A stretch of DNA of 40,978 bases from Acinetobacter gyllenbergii CIP 110306 = MTCC 11365 (GTDB taxonomy: Bacteria > Pseudomonadota > Gammaproteobacteria > Pseudomonadales > Moraxellaceae). Shown one piece after another: positions 16,555 to 25,698 of the stretch (its first letter is position 1; the number at the start of each line of letters is the position of its first letter). The DNA is taken from assembly GCF_000413855.1 (NCBI RefSeq), contig NZ_ATGG01000033.1, forward strand, positions 1-40,978, given 5' to 3'. Under the pieces are notes generated by a model that had not been told where the DNA came from, did no database searches, and saw only the letters and a list, made by a program, of their open reading frames with translations. The position numbers and the translations under genes are program-made.

Positions 16555-16592
16555 AAAAAGCCATGCTCCTTTCAGAGCATGGCTTTTTTTTT
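16555..16592. terminator. Shared terminator between LysR gene and lon-like gene
   Basis: 14-bp inverted repeat (16555-16568 with 16575-16588) with a 6-base loop, an A-run at the left and at least nine T at the right. It is placed between convergent genes, 5 bases before the end of the minus-strand protease gene. Confidence 0.85.
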
Positions 16593-16596
16593 ACAT

Positions 16597-19227
16597 CTAT
16601 TTTCGTTTCTTTCTGCTGAGGGATGTTAAGCGCTTCGCTTCAAGAGTCGTTTCTTCGATAGTTTTCGCTGTAAGCTCATCTTTCTTGGTCTTTTTGCGCT
16701 TTTTCTTTTTCTTTGGCTCATCATCTTCAACTGCTTCGCCGTCTTCAATCGCTTGCCAATACTCAAGTTGCTCCATCACTGCCGCGTAAATCGAGTTCTT
16801 ACTATAGCGACCTTTTTTGTCAAGTGTGCCGACTGGGCGAGCCATTAAGATTTCTAAGGCTTGATCAATGGTATCAATCGCATGAACATGGAATTGGCCT
16901 GCTTGTACGGCGTCACTCACATCTTGGCGTAACATCAAATGCTGCATGTTTTGACGCGGAATGATGACCCCTTGTTTGCCAGTTAAGCCTTGTAATTTAC
17001 AAGCATCGTAGAAACCTTCAATTTTGGCATTGACGCCACCAATCGGCTGCACTTGGCCCAATTGGTTCATCGATCCCGTGATTGCCCAAGACTGATCGAT
17101 CGGGATTTGACAGATCGCAGAGATCAGCGCTGAAAGTTCCGCAACAGTGGCGCTATCTCCATCGACTTGTCCGTAGCTTTGTTCAAAGGCCAATGCGGCA
17201 GAGAAATGTAAGATTTGCTCACGACCAAAATGGGCTTTTAAGAAGCTCGACATCAGTAACACGCCTTTGGCATGCAGGGAACCACCAAGCTCAACACTAC
17301 GTTCGATATCGAGGATATCTCCGCCACCTTGATACACAGATGCGGTCAGACGAGATGGCAGACCAAACTCAACATCAGCATAATGAATGACAGAGAGGGC
17401 GTTGATCTGGCCAAGACGATGTCCTGAGGTCTCAATCAACTGAGTGCCACGAGAAAGATCCTGCCAATACAACTCACGTAAATAGCCTAAGCGGTATTGA
17501 CGATGATGTAGAGCTTGGTTGACATGTTGATCAGTCACAATCTTATCATCAGCTTTAAACGCGTGATGATGTGCTTCGCGAATTAAATCACCTAAGGTAG
17601 ATGCATGGAGTGACAATGAGCTTTGGTCTTCAGCTTGGCGACTCGAATCGGTCAATAAGGCTGCAAGTGCAGAACGATCAAACGGAAGGAGTTTGTCGGC
17701 TTGCACATAATCAGCAATCAGCTGCATATAGGCCTGCTCATTACTGTCATTACGTTGTAATGTATCAGTGAAGTCAGCACGAATTTTAAAGACGCTGCCC
17801 AGCTCTGGTTCTACTTCCAAAATTTCATAATAAATTTCAGGTTCTGCTAATAAAACCACTTTAATATCAAGTGGAACAGAAGCAGGCTCTATAGAAATGC
17901 TTCCTGTTAAGGTCAGCATATGCTCGAGTGATGAAAGCTTGAGTTGCCCAGATTTTAAGGCACGCTTTAGGCCTTGCCATGCATAAGGTTGTTCAAGTAA
18001 TTGCTCCGCTTCAAGCATGAGAAAACCGCCATTGGCTTGATGTAAAGAACCTGGGCGAATCAAAGTGAAATCGGTGGTAATGGTGCCATTATGTGTAAGT
18101 TGTTCAACATGACCCAATAGGTTGTAGTGCGTTGGGAAGTCTTCAAAAATAACTGGCGCACCACTATTGGGTTTATTGGCAACGATTACGTTGGCTTGAT
18201 AGCGTGAAGGAACTCGATTGAATAGAGCAGGAGTAAAGTCATCTTCTTCTTGCTCTAAAATCAGCTCAACATTATCAATAATATCTTCAGCATAATGTTT
18301 TAAATATAAGTCGAGTCCTTTCACCTCTTTGTTTTTGTTTAAGAGTGACTCAACACGTGGCATGACCACTTGGGTCGCGATATCGCGATTCAAACTTGAT
18401 ACTTGATCGCGGGCGTCATCTTCTAAATCGCCTAGATGTAGACCCAAGCGCTCAAGCTTTTTCTCCATATAACGCATATTGGTGTTAATTTCAGCACGCT
18501 CTTTGCTACTTAGGGCATTCAGATCATTTTGGCTTAACTCGTGATATTCATCGTCGCGTAATTGCATTGGAATAAACACATGCTTGTCATTGCGAGAAAC
18601 CAATTTTAGATCAAGCCCTTCACCTTCTTTTGTGAGTTCAACCAAAGCTTGCTGCTGCACATCGCCAGTATCCTGACGAATACGTTCAATACGGTTGTGG
18701 TAACTTTCTGCGCTAAAGCGGCGCTCGAGTTGTTTTAAAATAATTTGCCACGCTTGTTGTAAGGCATTTTGAAATTTACTGCCTTGTCCCGCAGGGAAGC
18801 GTAGCGCAATCGGTTGTCTTGGATTTTTGAAGTTGTTGACGTAGACCCAATCGTTTGGCGTCGGCATGGTTTTGGCGTGCTGCTGGAGTAAACGTTTGAT
18901 CATGGTACGTTTACCAAGACCTGCTGTGCCGACAGCAAAAATGTTATAGCCTGAGTAAGGGAGTGAAATACCTGCTTCAACAGAAGCGCGCGCTCGGTCT
19001 TGCCCCAAAAAATTATTGAGCGGTTTAATTCGTTTAGTTGAACTCGGAATTTCTGCGAGATCTGGAATATGCGTCAGTTGATCGGCACGTAAAGCGGTTT
19101 TAATCAGTGTTGCTTGTATTTCCGTCTGCTCAAAGGCACTAGGTAAAGAGTTTATATTTGCGGTGATAGTGTTTGTTGGTGTTAAAGATAAAGTTGTTGC
19201 AGTCATCTGATCGAGTTTTTGGGTCAC
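16597..19227 (-). CDS. Lon-like AAA+ ATP-dependent protease with basic tail
   Basis: 876 residues from GTG 19227 (ATG 19206 is a close alternative). The N-terminal AAA part has Walker A GTAGLGKRTM near residue 98 and a Walker-B-like GGFLMLEAEQLL near 405. A long helical insertion separates them, as in the LonB/COG1067 group (E. coli YcbZ relatives). The C-terminal Lon protease domain has the Ser nucleophile in GDSATVAELSALISA and the Lys of the dyad in GGVNAKIEGFY, spaced about 42 residues apart as in active Lon. It lacks the Lon N-terminal domain. Past about residue 835 is an unusual Lys/Arg-rich tail (EPKKKKKRKKTKKDE then LSRKKRK) that could bind nucleic acid or membrane surface. Soluble cytoplasmic protease; substrates unknown. 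Confidence 0.92.
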   Translation of the reverse strand: MTQKLDQMTATTLSLTPTNTITANINSLPSAFEQTEIQATLIKTALRADQLTHIPDLAEIPSSTKRIKPLNNFLGQDRARASVEAGISLPYSGYNIFAVGTAGLGKRTMIKRLLQQHAKTMPTPNDWVYVNNFKNPRQPIALRFPAGQGSKFQNALQQAWQIILKQLERRFSAESYHNRIERIRQDTGDVQQQALVELTKEGEGLDLKLVSRNDKHVFIPMQLRDDEYHELSQNDLNALSSKERAEINTNMRYMEKKLERLGLHLGDLEDDARDQVSSLNRDIATQVVMPRVESLLNKNKEVKGLDLYLKHYAEDIIDNVELILEQEEDDFTPALFNRVPSRYQANVIVANKPNSGAPVIFEDFPTHYNLLGHVEQLTHNGTITTDFTLIRPGSLHQANGGFLMLEAEQLLEQPYAWQGLKRALKSGQLKLSSLEHMLTLTGSISIEPASVPLDIKVVLLAEPEIYYEILEVEPELGSVFKIRADFTDTLQRNDSNEQAYMQLIADYVQADKLLPFDRSALAALLTDSSRQAEDQSSLSLHASTLGDLIREAHHHAFKADDKIVTDQHVNQALHHRQYRLGYLRELYWQDLSRGTQLIETSGHRLGQINALSVIHYADVEFGLPSRLTASVYQGGGDILDIERSVELGGSLHAKGVLLMSSFLKAHFGREQILHFSAALAFEQSYGQVDGDSATVAELSALISAICQIPIDQSWAITGSMNQLGQVQPIGGVNAKIEGFYDACKLQGLTGKQGVIIPRQNMQHLMLRQDVSDAVQAGQFHVHAIDTIDQALEILMARPVGTLDKKGRYSKNSIYAAVMEQLEYWQAIEDGEAVEDDEPKKKKKRKKTKKDELTAKTIEETTLEAKRLTSLSRKKRK

Positions 19228-19411
19228 TGTTGCTATCCAACAAATAAACTAAAGTTGAGTAATTAAAGGTATACAGTTTTAGCCCCAAAGATCAAGCGAA
19301 CTTGTGTTTTTTATCGACAAAACAAAAGAATGATTGCATAAAGCAACTTGCAAGCAAGGGCAAGAAACGATTGAATAAGCACATTCATAGATTATTGGAA
19401 AATAACAACGA

Positions 19412-21565
19412 ATGAGTGTTGAATCGAAAGGGTGGAAAAGCTCCTTTATGGCTTTTCTAGATCGCCGTGCAATTATAATGTTGTTTTTAGGCTTCTCATC
19501 GGGAATCCCAATTTTTTTGATTTTTTCAACCTTATCTTTTTGGTTGACTGAAGCTGGAATTAACCGAAGTACGATTACAATGTTTTCTTGGGCAGCGTTG
19601 GCTTATTCATTTAAGTTCATATGGGCTCCTTTAATAGACAAACTACCGCTTCCATATCTAACAAAAAAAATGGGACTAAGACGTAGTTGGCTGTTGGTGT
19701 CGCAGCTTTTGGTTATTTGTGCCATTTGTATGATGGCTATGACCAATCCATTGCCGAATACATCTGACTTTGGGTCATTTTCGAATCTAACGATTATGGC
19801 TGGCGCTGCTATTTTTCTTGGTTTTTCTTCTGCAACACAAGATATTATTGTAGATGCTTATCGTATTGAGTTAACAGAAGATCCTAATATACAGACTGTT
19901 TTGGCTTCAACATATAATGCAGGTTATCGCACAGCCACAATTATTACCCAGTTGGGGGCATTATTATTTGCGGCCTCGTTAGGTACAGCAGTTGGTAATT
20001 ATATTTATGAAGCATGGCGAACGACCTACCTTTTGATGGCGGGTTTAATGGTCATTGGTATTATCACAACGCTATTGATTCATGAGCCTCAAGTTAAGCG
20101 TATTCAACACCATTATCACGCGAAAGATTATGCCCAGTTATTTTCAGTTTTTATTGTTTCAACGATCGTCTTTGCAACTAGTTTTTATCACATTGGGTTG
20201 ATTTTTGACTCGTTTTCTATTCAAGATGCTTTCTTGAGCTTTATTCTTCTAGTAATTAAATTTTTAATTAGTATTTCAATTGCTGTTGTTGCAATTTTAG
20301 GGCTAATTAAGTTTGGCCTAATTAATAAGACGATTGTAGTTGAAACATGGTTAGCACCATTATTAGACTTTTTTAAACGATATGGAATAAAAGTTGCCTT
20401 AGCTATTTTACTATTGATCGGCTTCTATCGTATTTCTGATGTCGTTGCTGGGGTCATGGCGAACTTGTTCTATCTAGACTTAAATTTTGATAAAGAAGAA
20501 ATTGCTTGGTTCAATAAGTTTTTTGCAATCTTCTTTGTTATTTTAGGGGGCTTTTTAGGTGGGATGTTAGCCCAGCGTTATAACATTATGAAAATGATGT
20601 TGTTAGGTGCAATTCTTGCTAGTACGACCAATTTGATTTTTGTTGGCTTAGTAAAGTCTGGTGCAACTATGCAGGATGTTCAGGTCAATGTTGGTGGTCA
20701 AGTCTACACTGCAACGCCTGATGAGGTTGGGAATTGGTCACTAAAATTTCCAGGCAATACTGTAACAGGCCAAAATGAGATCTCTATTGTTTCACAACCG
20801 AAAGGGTATGATAAACCTTTACAAATCTCTCTCCCATTAAAAGTCTTTAAATCAGGAGACCAACCAGATCTTTATACTCAAGCAATTGGTGGGGATAATC
20901 TTCTATATAAAGATGAGTTGTTGAAAGACGTCATTATTCATGGTGCTTTATTAAACTTGCCTGAAAATGGGCAACTAAAATCCGTCAGTATTTTATTGAA
21001 CCCACAAAATCGAGTGGAAGCTAAAATAAAAAATACAGATTGGAGTGTTGTTGTTCCTGGAAGTGAACTGGCTAAGCTAAATGAAATACAGGTTGAGGCG
21101 AGCTTTGAGGCTAACCAGCATGTACAGACTTTAACCCAGACCCATCGTTATCAAAAACAGCTCTCAGAAAGTCAACCACGTTATCGCATGAACTTATCTG
21201 ATATTCCCGCAATTCCTGTTGATAAAAATTCGGATATCGAATTAAAAGGAAAAGTAGTCGTACCTTATAGTAAAGCTTGGCTAGTGATGGGGATCATTTT
21301 TGATAACTTGGCCTCAGGTTTGGCTGGGGCGGTTTTTATTGCATTTCTTTCTAGTTTGACCAGCGTTTCTTTTACAGCTATGCAATATGCTATTTTTAGT
21401 TCATTAATGCTGATTTTGCCTAAAACGATTGGTGGGTACTCAGGTACAATAGTGAATCATATTGGCTATTCAGGCTTTTTTACGGTTACATTTTTGATGG
21501 GTTTGCCAATTTTAATTCTCGTGATATGGGTTGGTAAATTGTTGACAAAGCAATCATCAGAATAA
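19412..21565 (+). CDS. ampG: AmpG-like muropeptide permease (MFS) with inserted extracytoplasmic domain
   Basis: 717 residues, against about 490 for E. coli AmpG, which imports anhydromuropeptides for cell-wall recycling. The N-terminal half matches AmpG: LGFSSGIPIFLIFSTLSFWL, the FKFIWAPLIDKLPLPYL loop, and FLGFSSATQDIIVDAYRIEL, the family hallmark. The C-terminal half resumes with AWLVMGIIFDNLASGLAGAV and FSSLMLILPKTIGGYSGTIV, again AmpG-like. Between them, residues about 413 to 618 form a hydrophilic insert with two related segments ending in W(S) and P-G-(N/S) turns, typical of Ig-like beta repeats. The insert lies between two membrane segments and is most likely in the periplasm. No chloramphenicol-type or beta-lactamase regulator is nearby. 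Confidence 0.88.
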   Translation: MSVESKGWKSSFMAFLDRRAIIMLFLGFSSGIPIFLIFSTLSFWLTEAGINRSTITMFSWAALAYSFKFIWAPLIDKLPLPYLTKKMGLRRSWLLVSQLLVICAICMMAMTNPLPNTSDFGSFSNLTIMAGAAIFLGFSSATQDIIVDAYRIELTEDPNIQTVLASTYNAGYRTATIITQLGALLFAASLGTAVGNYIYEAWRTTYLLMAGLMVIGIITTLLIHEPQVKRIQHHYHAKDYAQLFSVFIVSTIVFATSFYHIGLIFDSFSIQDAFLSFILLVIKFLISISIAVVAILGLIKFGLINKTIVVETWLAPLLDFFKRYGIKVALAILLLIGFYRISDVVAGVMANLFYLDLNFDKEEIAWFNKFFAIFFVILGGFLGGMLAQRYNIMKMMLLGAILASTTNLIFVGLVKSGATMQDVQVNVGGQVYTATPDEVGNWSLKFPGNTVTGQNEISIVSQPKGYDKPLQISLPLKVFKSGDQPDLYTQAIGGDNLLYKDELLKDVIIHGALLNLPENGQLKSVSILLNPQNRVEAKIKNTDWSVVVPGSELAKLNEIQVEASFEANQHVQTLTQTHRYQKQLSESQPRYRMNLSDIPAIPVDKNSDIELKGKVVVPYSKAWLVMGIIFDNLASGLAGAVFIAFLSSLTSVSFTAMQYAIFSSLMLILPKTIGGYSGTIVNHIGYSGFFTVTFLMGLPILILVIWVGKLLTKQSSE

Positions 21566-21585
21566 GCATTTCCTAGGAGATATAT

Positions 21586-21987
21586 ATGCGCATGTTACAT
21601 ACGATGCTACGAGTAGGTAATTTAGAACAATCTTTGAAGTTCTACACTGAGGTACTTGGTATGAAATTGCTACGCCAACGTGATTACGAAGAAGGGCGTT
21701 TTACCTTGGCTTTCGTGGGCTACGGTGATGAAGAAAACAATACTGTGCTTGAGCTTACGCATAACTGGGACACAGCCAGCTATGATTTAGGCAATGCTTA
21801 TGGTCATATCGCCATTGGTGTAGATGATGCTTATAAAGCATGTGAAGAGATTAAAGCACGAGGTGGTAAAGTTGTACGTGAAGCGGGTCCAATGAAAGGC
21901 GGTGTGACTGTGATTGCCTTTGTTGAAGATCCAGATGGTTATAAAGTTGAATTGATTCAACAGGATCAAAATGCACGTAATAATTAA
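21586..21987 (+). CDS. gloA: Lactoylglutathione lyase (glyoxalase I)
   Basis: 133 residues, one VOC double module, as in E. coli GloA. It converts the hemithioacetal of methylglyoxal and glutathione to S-lactoylglutathione. The metal ligands are all visible: His5 (MRMLHTMLRVG), Glu56 region (TVLELTHNW), His74 region (YGHIAIGVDD) and Glu122 region (DGYKVELIQQ). The start is well supported by AGGAGA 8 bases before ATG 21586. It follows the ampG-like gene by 20 bases and may be co-transcribed. Confidence 0.97.
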   Translation: MRMLHTMLRVGNLEQSLKFYTEVLGMKLLRQRDYEEGRFTLAFVGYGDEENNTVLELTHNWDTASYDLGNAYGHIAIGVDDAYKACEEIKARGGKVVREAGPMKGGVTVIAFVEDPDGYKVELIQQDQNARNN

Positions 21988-22042
21988 TCTTTGGTCTATT
22001 TAGTCCAAGATTTCTAATCTAAAGCCCTAGCTTTATTTATAT

Positions 22043-22090
22043 AGCCCAGTATGATGAGTCGATCAAATGGTCAACAAGTCATACTGGGCT
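22043..22090 (+). terminator. Possible terminator or structured spacer after gloA
   Basis: 12-bp perfect arms (AGCCCAGTATGA at 22043-22054 with TCATACTGGGCT at 22079-22090) enclose a 24-base loop and are followed by only TTTA. Stem quality is good but the loop is large and the T-run poor. Confidence 0.5.
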
Positions 22091-22123
22091 TTATAGTTCT
22101 TAGAGAATAGATAGGGATAAGTT

Positions 22124-23092
22124 ATGTTGAAATTATTGGCATTGGACCGCTTTACACTATTATTGGTTGCAATGGTAGCGCTGGCGACTTTCTTGCCAGT
22201 CTCGGGGCAGATTGCGCATTATTTTAATATTCTCACCACCGTCGCAATTGCAATACTTTTCTTCTTACATGGGGCGAAACTGTCACGTGAGGCGGTGCTG
22301 GAAGGAATGATGCATTGGAAAATGCATGCGCTGGTGTTTGCTTTTACTTTCGCAATTTTCCCTGTCATTGGGTTACTCGCTCGACCTGTGTTGGAACCAA
22401 TGTTAGGGCAGCAGTTGTATTGGGGCTTCCTGTTTATGTGCTTCTTGCCATCCACAGTACAATCCTCTATTGCATTTACCTCGATGGCCAAGGGGAATGT
22501 GGCTGCTGCAGTCTGTAGTGCTTCCTTTTCCAATATTATCGGGATGTTCATTACCCCAATTTTGGTGAGTTATTTTATCTTAGGTCAAAGTCAACATGGC
22601 TTTGATCCAACCAAATCAATTATTCAAATCACTTTGTTATTGTTGGTTCCTTTTATTCTGGGTCAACTGCTTCGACCTTATGTTTTCCCTTATATGGTTA
22701 AAGTGCCAAGTATTGTGAAAGCGTTTGATCAGGGATCAATCTTAATGGTGGTCTATGGGGCATTTAGTAGTGCCGTGGTAGCAGGTTTATGGCATCAGGT
22801 CAGTGGTTTAACCTTGTTGTATTTGGTGCTTGCCTGTTCGGTGTTATTGACCATCGTGATGCTGCTTGCTTTGTATATCCCTAAATGGTTGGGCTTTAAT
22901 CATGCTGACCAAGTCACGATCTTCTTCTGTAGTTCCAAGAAAACCTTGGCGAGTGGGGTACCCATGGCACAAATCCTGTTCATTGGACAGCCATTAGGGA
23001 TGATTGTGCTGCCGATTATGATTTTTCATCAAATCCAGCTGATGGTCTGTGGCATGATTGCGAACCACTGGTCAAAATCAAATCAGGAATAG
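22124..23092 (+). CDS. Bile-acid:sodium-symporter-fold transporter (SBF-like, YfeH type)
   Basis: 322 residues, about nine or ten hydrophobic segments with few charges. The N-terminal AILFFLHGAKLSREAVLEGM and the conserved CFLPSTVQSSIAFTSMAKGN, in which the unwound-helix polar residues lie, are typical of the SBF-like/YfeH group, as is the later FFCSSKKTLASGVPMAQILF. Inner membrane. Substrate unknown; homologues include ArsB-like acr3 relatives and bile-acid transporters, and neither fits from context. The gene stands alone with its own short upstream region. Confidence 0.9.
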   Translation: MLKLLALDRFTLLLVAMVALATFLPVSGQIAHYFNILTTVAIAILFFLHGAKLSREAVLEGMMHWKMHALVFAFTFAIFPVIGLLARPVLEPMLGQQLYWGFLFMCFLPSTVQSSIAFTSMAKGNVAAAVCSASFSNIIGMFITPILVSYFILGQSQHGFDPTKSIIQITLLLLVPFILGQLLRPYVFPYMVKVPSIVKAFDQGSILMVVYGAFSSAVVAGLWHQVSGLTLLYLVLACSVLLTIVMLLALYIPKWLGFNHADQVTIFFCSSKKTLASGVPMAQILFIGQPLGMIVLPIMIFHQIQLMVCGMIANHWSKSNQE

Positions 23093-23122
23093 TTCGCAAA
23101 ATTAAATTTTTTGACGTATAAT
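23093..23122 (+). promoter_or_regulatory. Candidate rpmE promoter
   Basis: A perfect -10 TATAAT (23117-23122) has TTCGCA (4 of 6 to TTGACA) 18 bases upstream. Transcription from about 23129 would give a roughly 160-base leader before rpmE, long enough to carry translational control as known for other ribosomal protein genes. Confidence 0.45.
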
Positions 23123-23291
23123 GCTTGCCACTTGTTGGCTTTGCTCTGACCGTTAGCGTCTCGGTGGGTCAAAAGAAATGGTCTGTTGTGGTGTTGATCT
23201 GCAAGTGTGAAAATACTTTGCTTTCCTCAAATTGAGAGTGATCAATTGCGATAACAGCTTAAGCCTTTCTTACTAAATAGGAGCATCGACC

Positions 23292-23516
23292 ATGCGCGCC
23301 GATATTCACCCTAAATATGAAAACTTAGTTGCTACTTGTTCATGTGGTAACGTAATCGAAACTCGTTCTGCTCTTGGTAAAGAAACGATTTACCTTGACG
23401 TATGTTCAGCTTGCCACCCATTCTATACTGGTAAACAAAAGAATGTGGATACAGGCGGCCGTATCGACAAATTCAAACAACGTTTCTCTGGTATGTCACG
23501 TTCTATCAAACGTTAA
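23292..23516 (+). CDS. rpmE: 50S ribosomal protein L31 (zinc-type)
   Basis: 74 residues. The zinc-binding Cys are present (ATCSCGN near residue 16 and DVCSACHPFYTGKQK near 36), so this is the C+ form used when zinc is plentiful, rather than the C- paralogue. The C-terminus GGRIDKFKQRFSG is typical. AGGAGC lies 9 bases before the ATG. Confidence 0.97.
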   Translation: MRADIHPKYENLVATCSCGNVIETRSALGKETIYLDVCSACHPFYTGKQKNVDTGGRIDKFKQRFSGMSRSIKR

Positions 23517-23530
23517 TATCAAGAAAGAAA

Positions 23531-23557
23531 AAAACGGGCATTTTGCCCGTTTTTTTG
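23531..23557 (+). terminator. rpmE terminator
   Basis: ACGGGCA/TGCCCGT stem (23534-23540 with 23544-23550) with a three-base loop, followed by seven T; 14 bases past the rpmE stop. Confidence 0.9.
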
Positions 23558-23607
23558 TGCCTATATTTTTATCGATATAATGTATATAGACAGCGATGTA
23601 CAAGACC

Positions 23608-25698
23608 TTATTGGTCTTGTACATCGGTTAAACGATCAAGTTTTTTCTGGAAATAGTTCCCTTGTAAGAAACGAGCTTCAACATTCCAGGCATTGGCAAA
23701 CAGGTTCATGTCATTCAATTCCATTAAGAAAATTTCCACTGGCTTTTGACCAATAAAATGCAGGATTTTTTCTTGTAAGTTTGCCATGTCTTTTTCAGAG
23801 GCGAGCATTTTGGTCAATTTGCCATGTAGACTTAAATATTGAGCATCAATCTGCTGCAGCATTGAATCACTATAGAGTGAATCACCGAAACCACGAATCG
23901 AAACTTCAGCGCCATGTTGACGCAGTAAAGCAATTTGTGGCTGTGCTTGTGACAGGTTCTGTTGCAGTGCTTGTTCAGAGAATTGCAAAATCAATGGGTG
24001 TGCTTGTTTACTGCCAATAATAGTCAGTAATTTGGCGACCAATTCTGGCAATTTTTTATCATTTAATAAGACATGATGGTTTAGATTTACAATCAGTTTG
24101 GCCTTCGGATATTGAGTAATAAAGTTATGCAATTGTTTGCAGGCTTCGACCAAAATCCAGCGATCAAGTTGAACCGAGAGCTCAACATCATCTTTAAGAT
24201 CAGTCAGATCACTTAAGTCTTGCCATTGATTGTTATAGATAAAGCCGCCAGAGACCTCATAGGTATGCGTATGTTGATCTTGTTTATCATAAAGTTGTTG
24301 ATATTTAAGGTGGATATCACTTGCATCCAGTTTCTGTTTAAGCTCTTGCAATAGGCTCAACTGGACTTTTGTTGGAATGTGTTCGGTTGTTAAACCAATA
24401 TCAGTATCAATTTTTGGACTGTTAAATACGGGTAAAGTCGCAGAAAATGCCTTGCTCAGCACTTGTTCAAAAATGGCTTCATCTGGTATAGCTTGAGCGA
24501 GTTCACAATAGCCTAATTTAAGATGTAAAGGGAAGGTGTGTTGAGCTGTCGCTAAAAGTTGTGGTTTCTGTAAGCTATTTAAACCGATCAGCAGTGAATT
24601 TAAAACATTCTTGGATTCAGCTTGGAACAATGCAACATAGAGTGTGCTATCGACTTGATAAACAGGAACACTCACTTGCTCTTTGATAAAGTTTTGGATG
24701 TTGGCAAAATAAGTTTTGCTGCTACGCCAATCACTTTGAAAAACCTCATTTGGACAACTGCTCAAGCTAAACAGCACAACTGCATTGGCATTGGCTGGAT
24801 GATTGGTCAGTTGTCGATTAATCTGTTGTAACGCGCTACTGATGCTTGATACTTTTTCAGATGGAACGGCGGCTGTGGGCACAGTTGTCGCTTGAGATGG
24901 TGATCCGCATTCAATATTGAGCTGAATTTCTTCTTCATTGCCTGAAGGTAAAAATTCAATGTGTAGTGGATTATTTTTTACGGTTGCGTTTTGGGTACGT
25001 AGCTCAAAACGTCCTTGCTCAAACTGACCTTGAGAAATCTTCTTAAAGCGCAGCTTAAATTGGGCTAAATCTTCAGGTTGCAACACATCGAGAATCGGTA
25101 AGCCAATCAGTTCATCTTCACTCGCAAATCCAAATAAGTTGGCATATTCCGTATTGGCACTGATGTGAATACCTTCTTGTAAAATCGCAACAGCTTTATG
25201 CGTCTCGGCGACTAAGGATTGAGCTTGCGTTTGTGCTGCTTCTAGTTCATTTAGCAAGCGGTGTTCAGCTTGAACCAGACGGCTATAAGACAATGCACGG
25301 ATCATGCTGATATAGAAAGTTTCAGGTACTTTGAGATTCAAAACATCATAGATGCCTTTATGAATATAAGTCTGAAATTGATCAGCATTATAGTCATCAG
25401 GTTGTAGTAACAACACGGGTAGGCTTGGTTGTGATGAAGCTTGAATCAAGGATAAGGTTTGTTCGATTTTTAGGTCATAAGCACGACCAAAAATCACAAT
25501 ATCCCAGGGTAAATTCAACTGCTTTTCAAATGTTTTAAGATCATCCAATAAGGTGGCCTTGATTTGATGATCTTGTGCATTAAATATCGCGGCAATCTGA
25601 TTATAACGAAGTTGGTTATCGTCGATAATTAGTAAACGGGTCTCTGTCCGTTTGAGTTTTTTAGAGAGTAAAGAATTTCTCACTTCAATGCTTCCCAT
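23608..25698 (-). CDS. fimX: FimX-like degenerate GGDEF/EAL protein (c-di-GMP receptor candidate)
   Basis: 696 residues, against 691 for Pseudomonas FimX, with the same domain order. A receiver-like domain (LLIIDDNQLRYNQIAAIF, about 20-140) is followed by a PAS domain (KAVAILQEGIHISANTEYAN, about 165-280). Next comes a GGDEF-like domain without a GGDEF motif (about 290-425), then a C-terminal EAL-like domain. The EAL site reads YEVSGG, the DDFG block reads IRGFGDS, and the later catalytic Lys and Glu blocks are altered, so enzyme activity is unlikely; c-di-GMP binding is plausible. FimX promotes type IV pilus assembly through PilZ/PilB. It overlaps the PilZ gene by 19 bases; GTG 25683 would give a GTGA overlap instead. 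Confidence 0.85.
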   Translation of the reverse strand: MGSIEVRNSLLSKKLKRTETRLLIIDDNQLRYNQIAAIFNAQDHQIKATLLDDLKTFEKQLNLPWDIVIFGRAYDLKIEQTLSLIQASSQPSLPVLLLQPDDYNADQFQTYIHKGIYDVLNLKVPETFYISMIRALSYSRLVQAEHRLLNELEAAQTQAQSLVAETHKAVAILQEGIHISANTEYANLFGFASEDELIGLPILDVLQPEDLAQFKLRFKKISQGQFEQGRFELRTQNATVKNNPLHIEFLPSGNEEEIQLNIECGSPSQATTVPTAAVPSEKVSSISSALQQINRQLTNHPANANAVVLFSLSSCPNEVFQSDWRSSKTYFANIQNFIKEQVSVPVYQVDSTLYVALFQAESKNVLNSLLIGLNSLQKPQLLATAQHTFPLHLKLGYCELAQAIPDEAIFEQVLSKAFSATLPVFNSPKIDTDIGLTTEHIPTKVQLSLLQELKQKLDASDIHLKYQQLYDKQDQHTHTYEVSGGFIYNNQWQDLSDLTDLKDDVELSVQLDRWILVEACKQLHNFITQYPKAKLIVNLNHHVLLNDKKLPELVAKLLTIIGSKQAHPLILQFSEQALQQNLSQAQPQIALLRQHGAEVSIRGFGDSLYSDSMLQQIDAQYLSLHGKLTKMLASEKDMANLQEKILHFIGQKPVEIFLMELNDMNLFANAWNVEARFLQGNYFQKKLDRLTDVQDQ

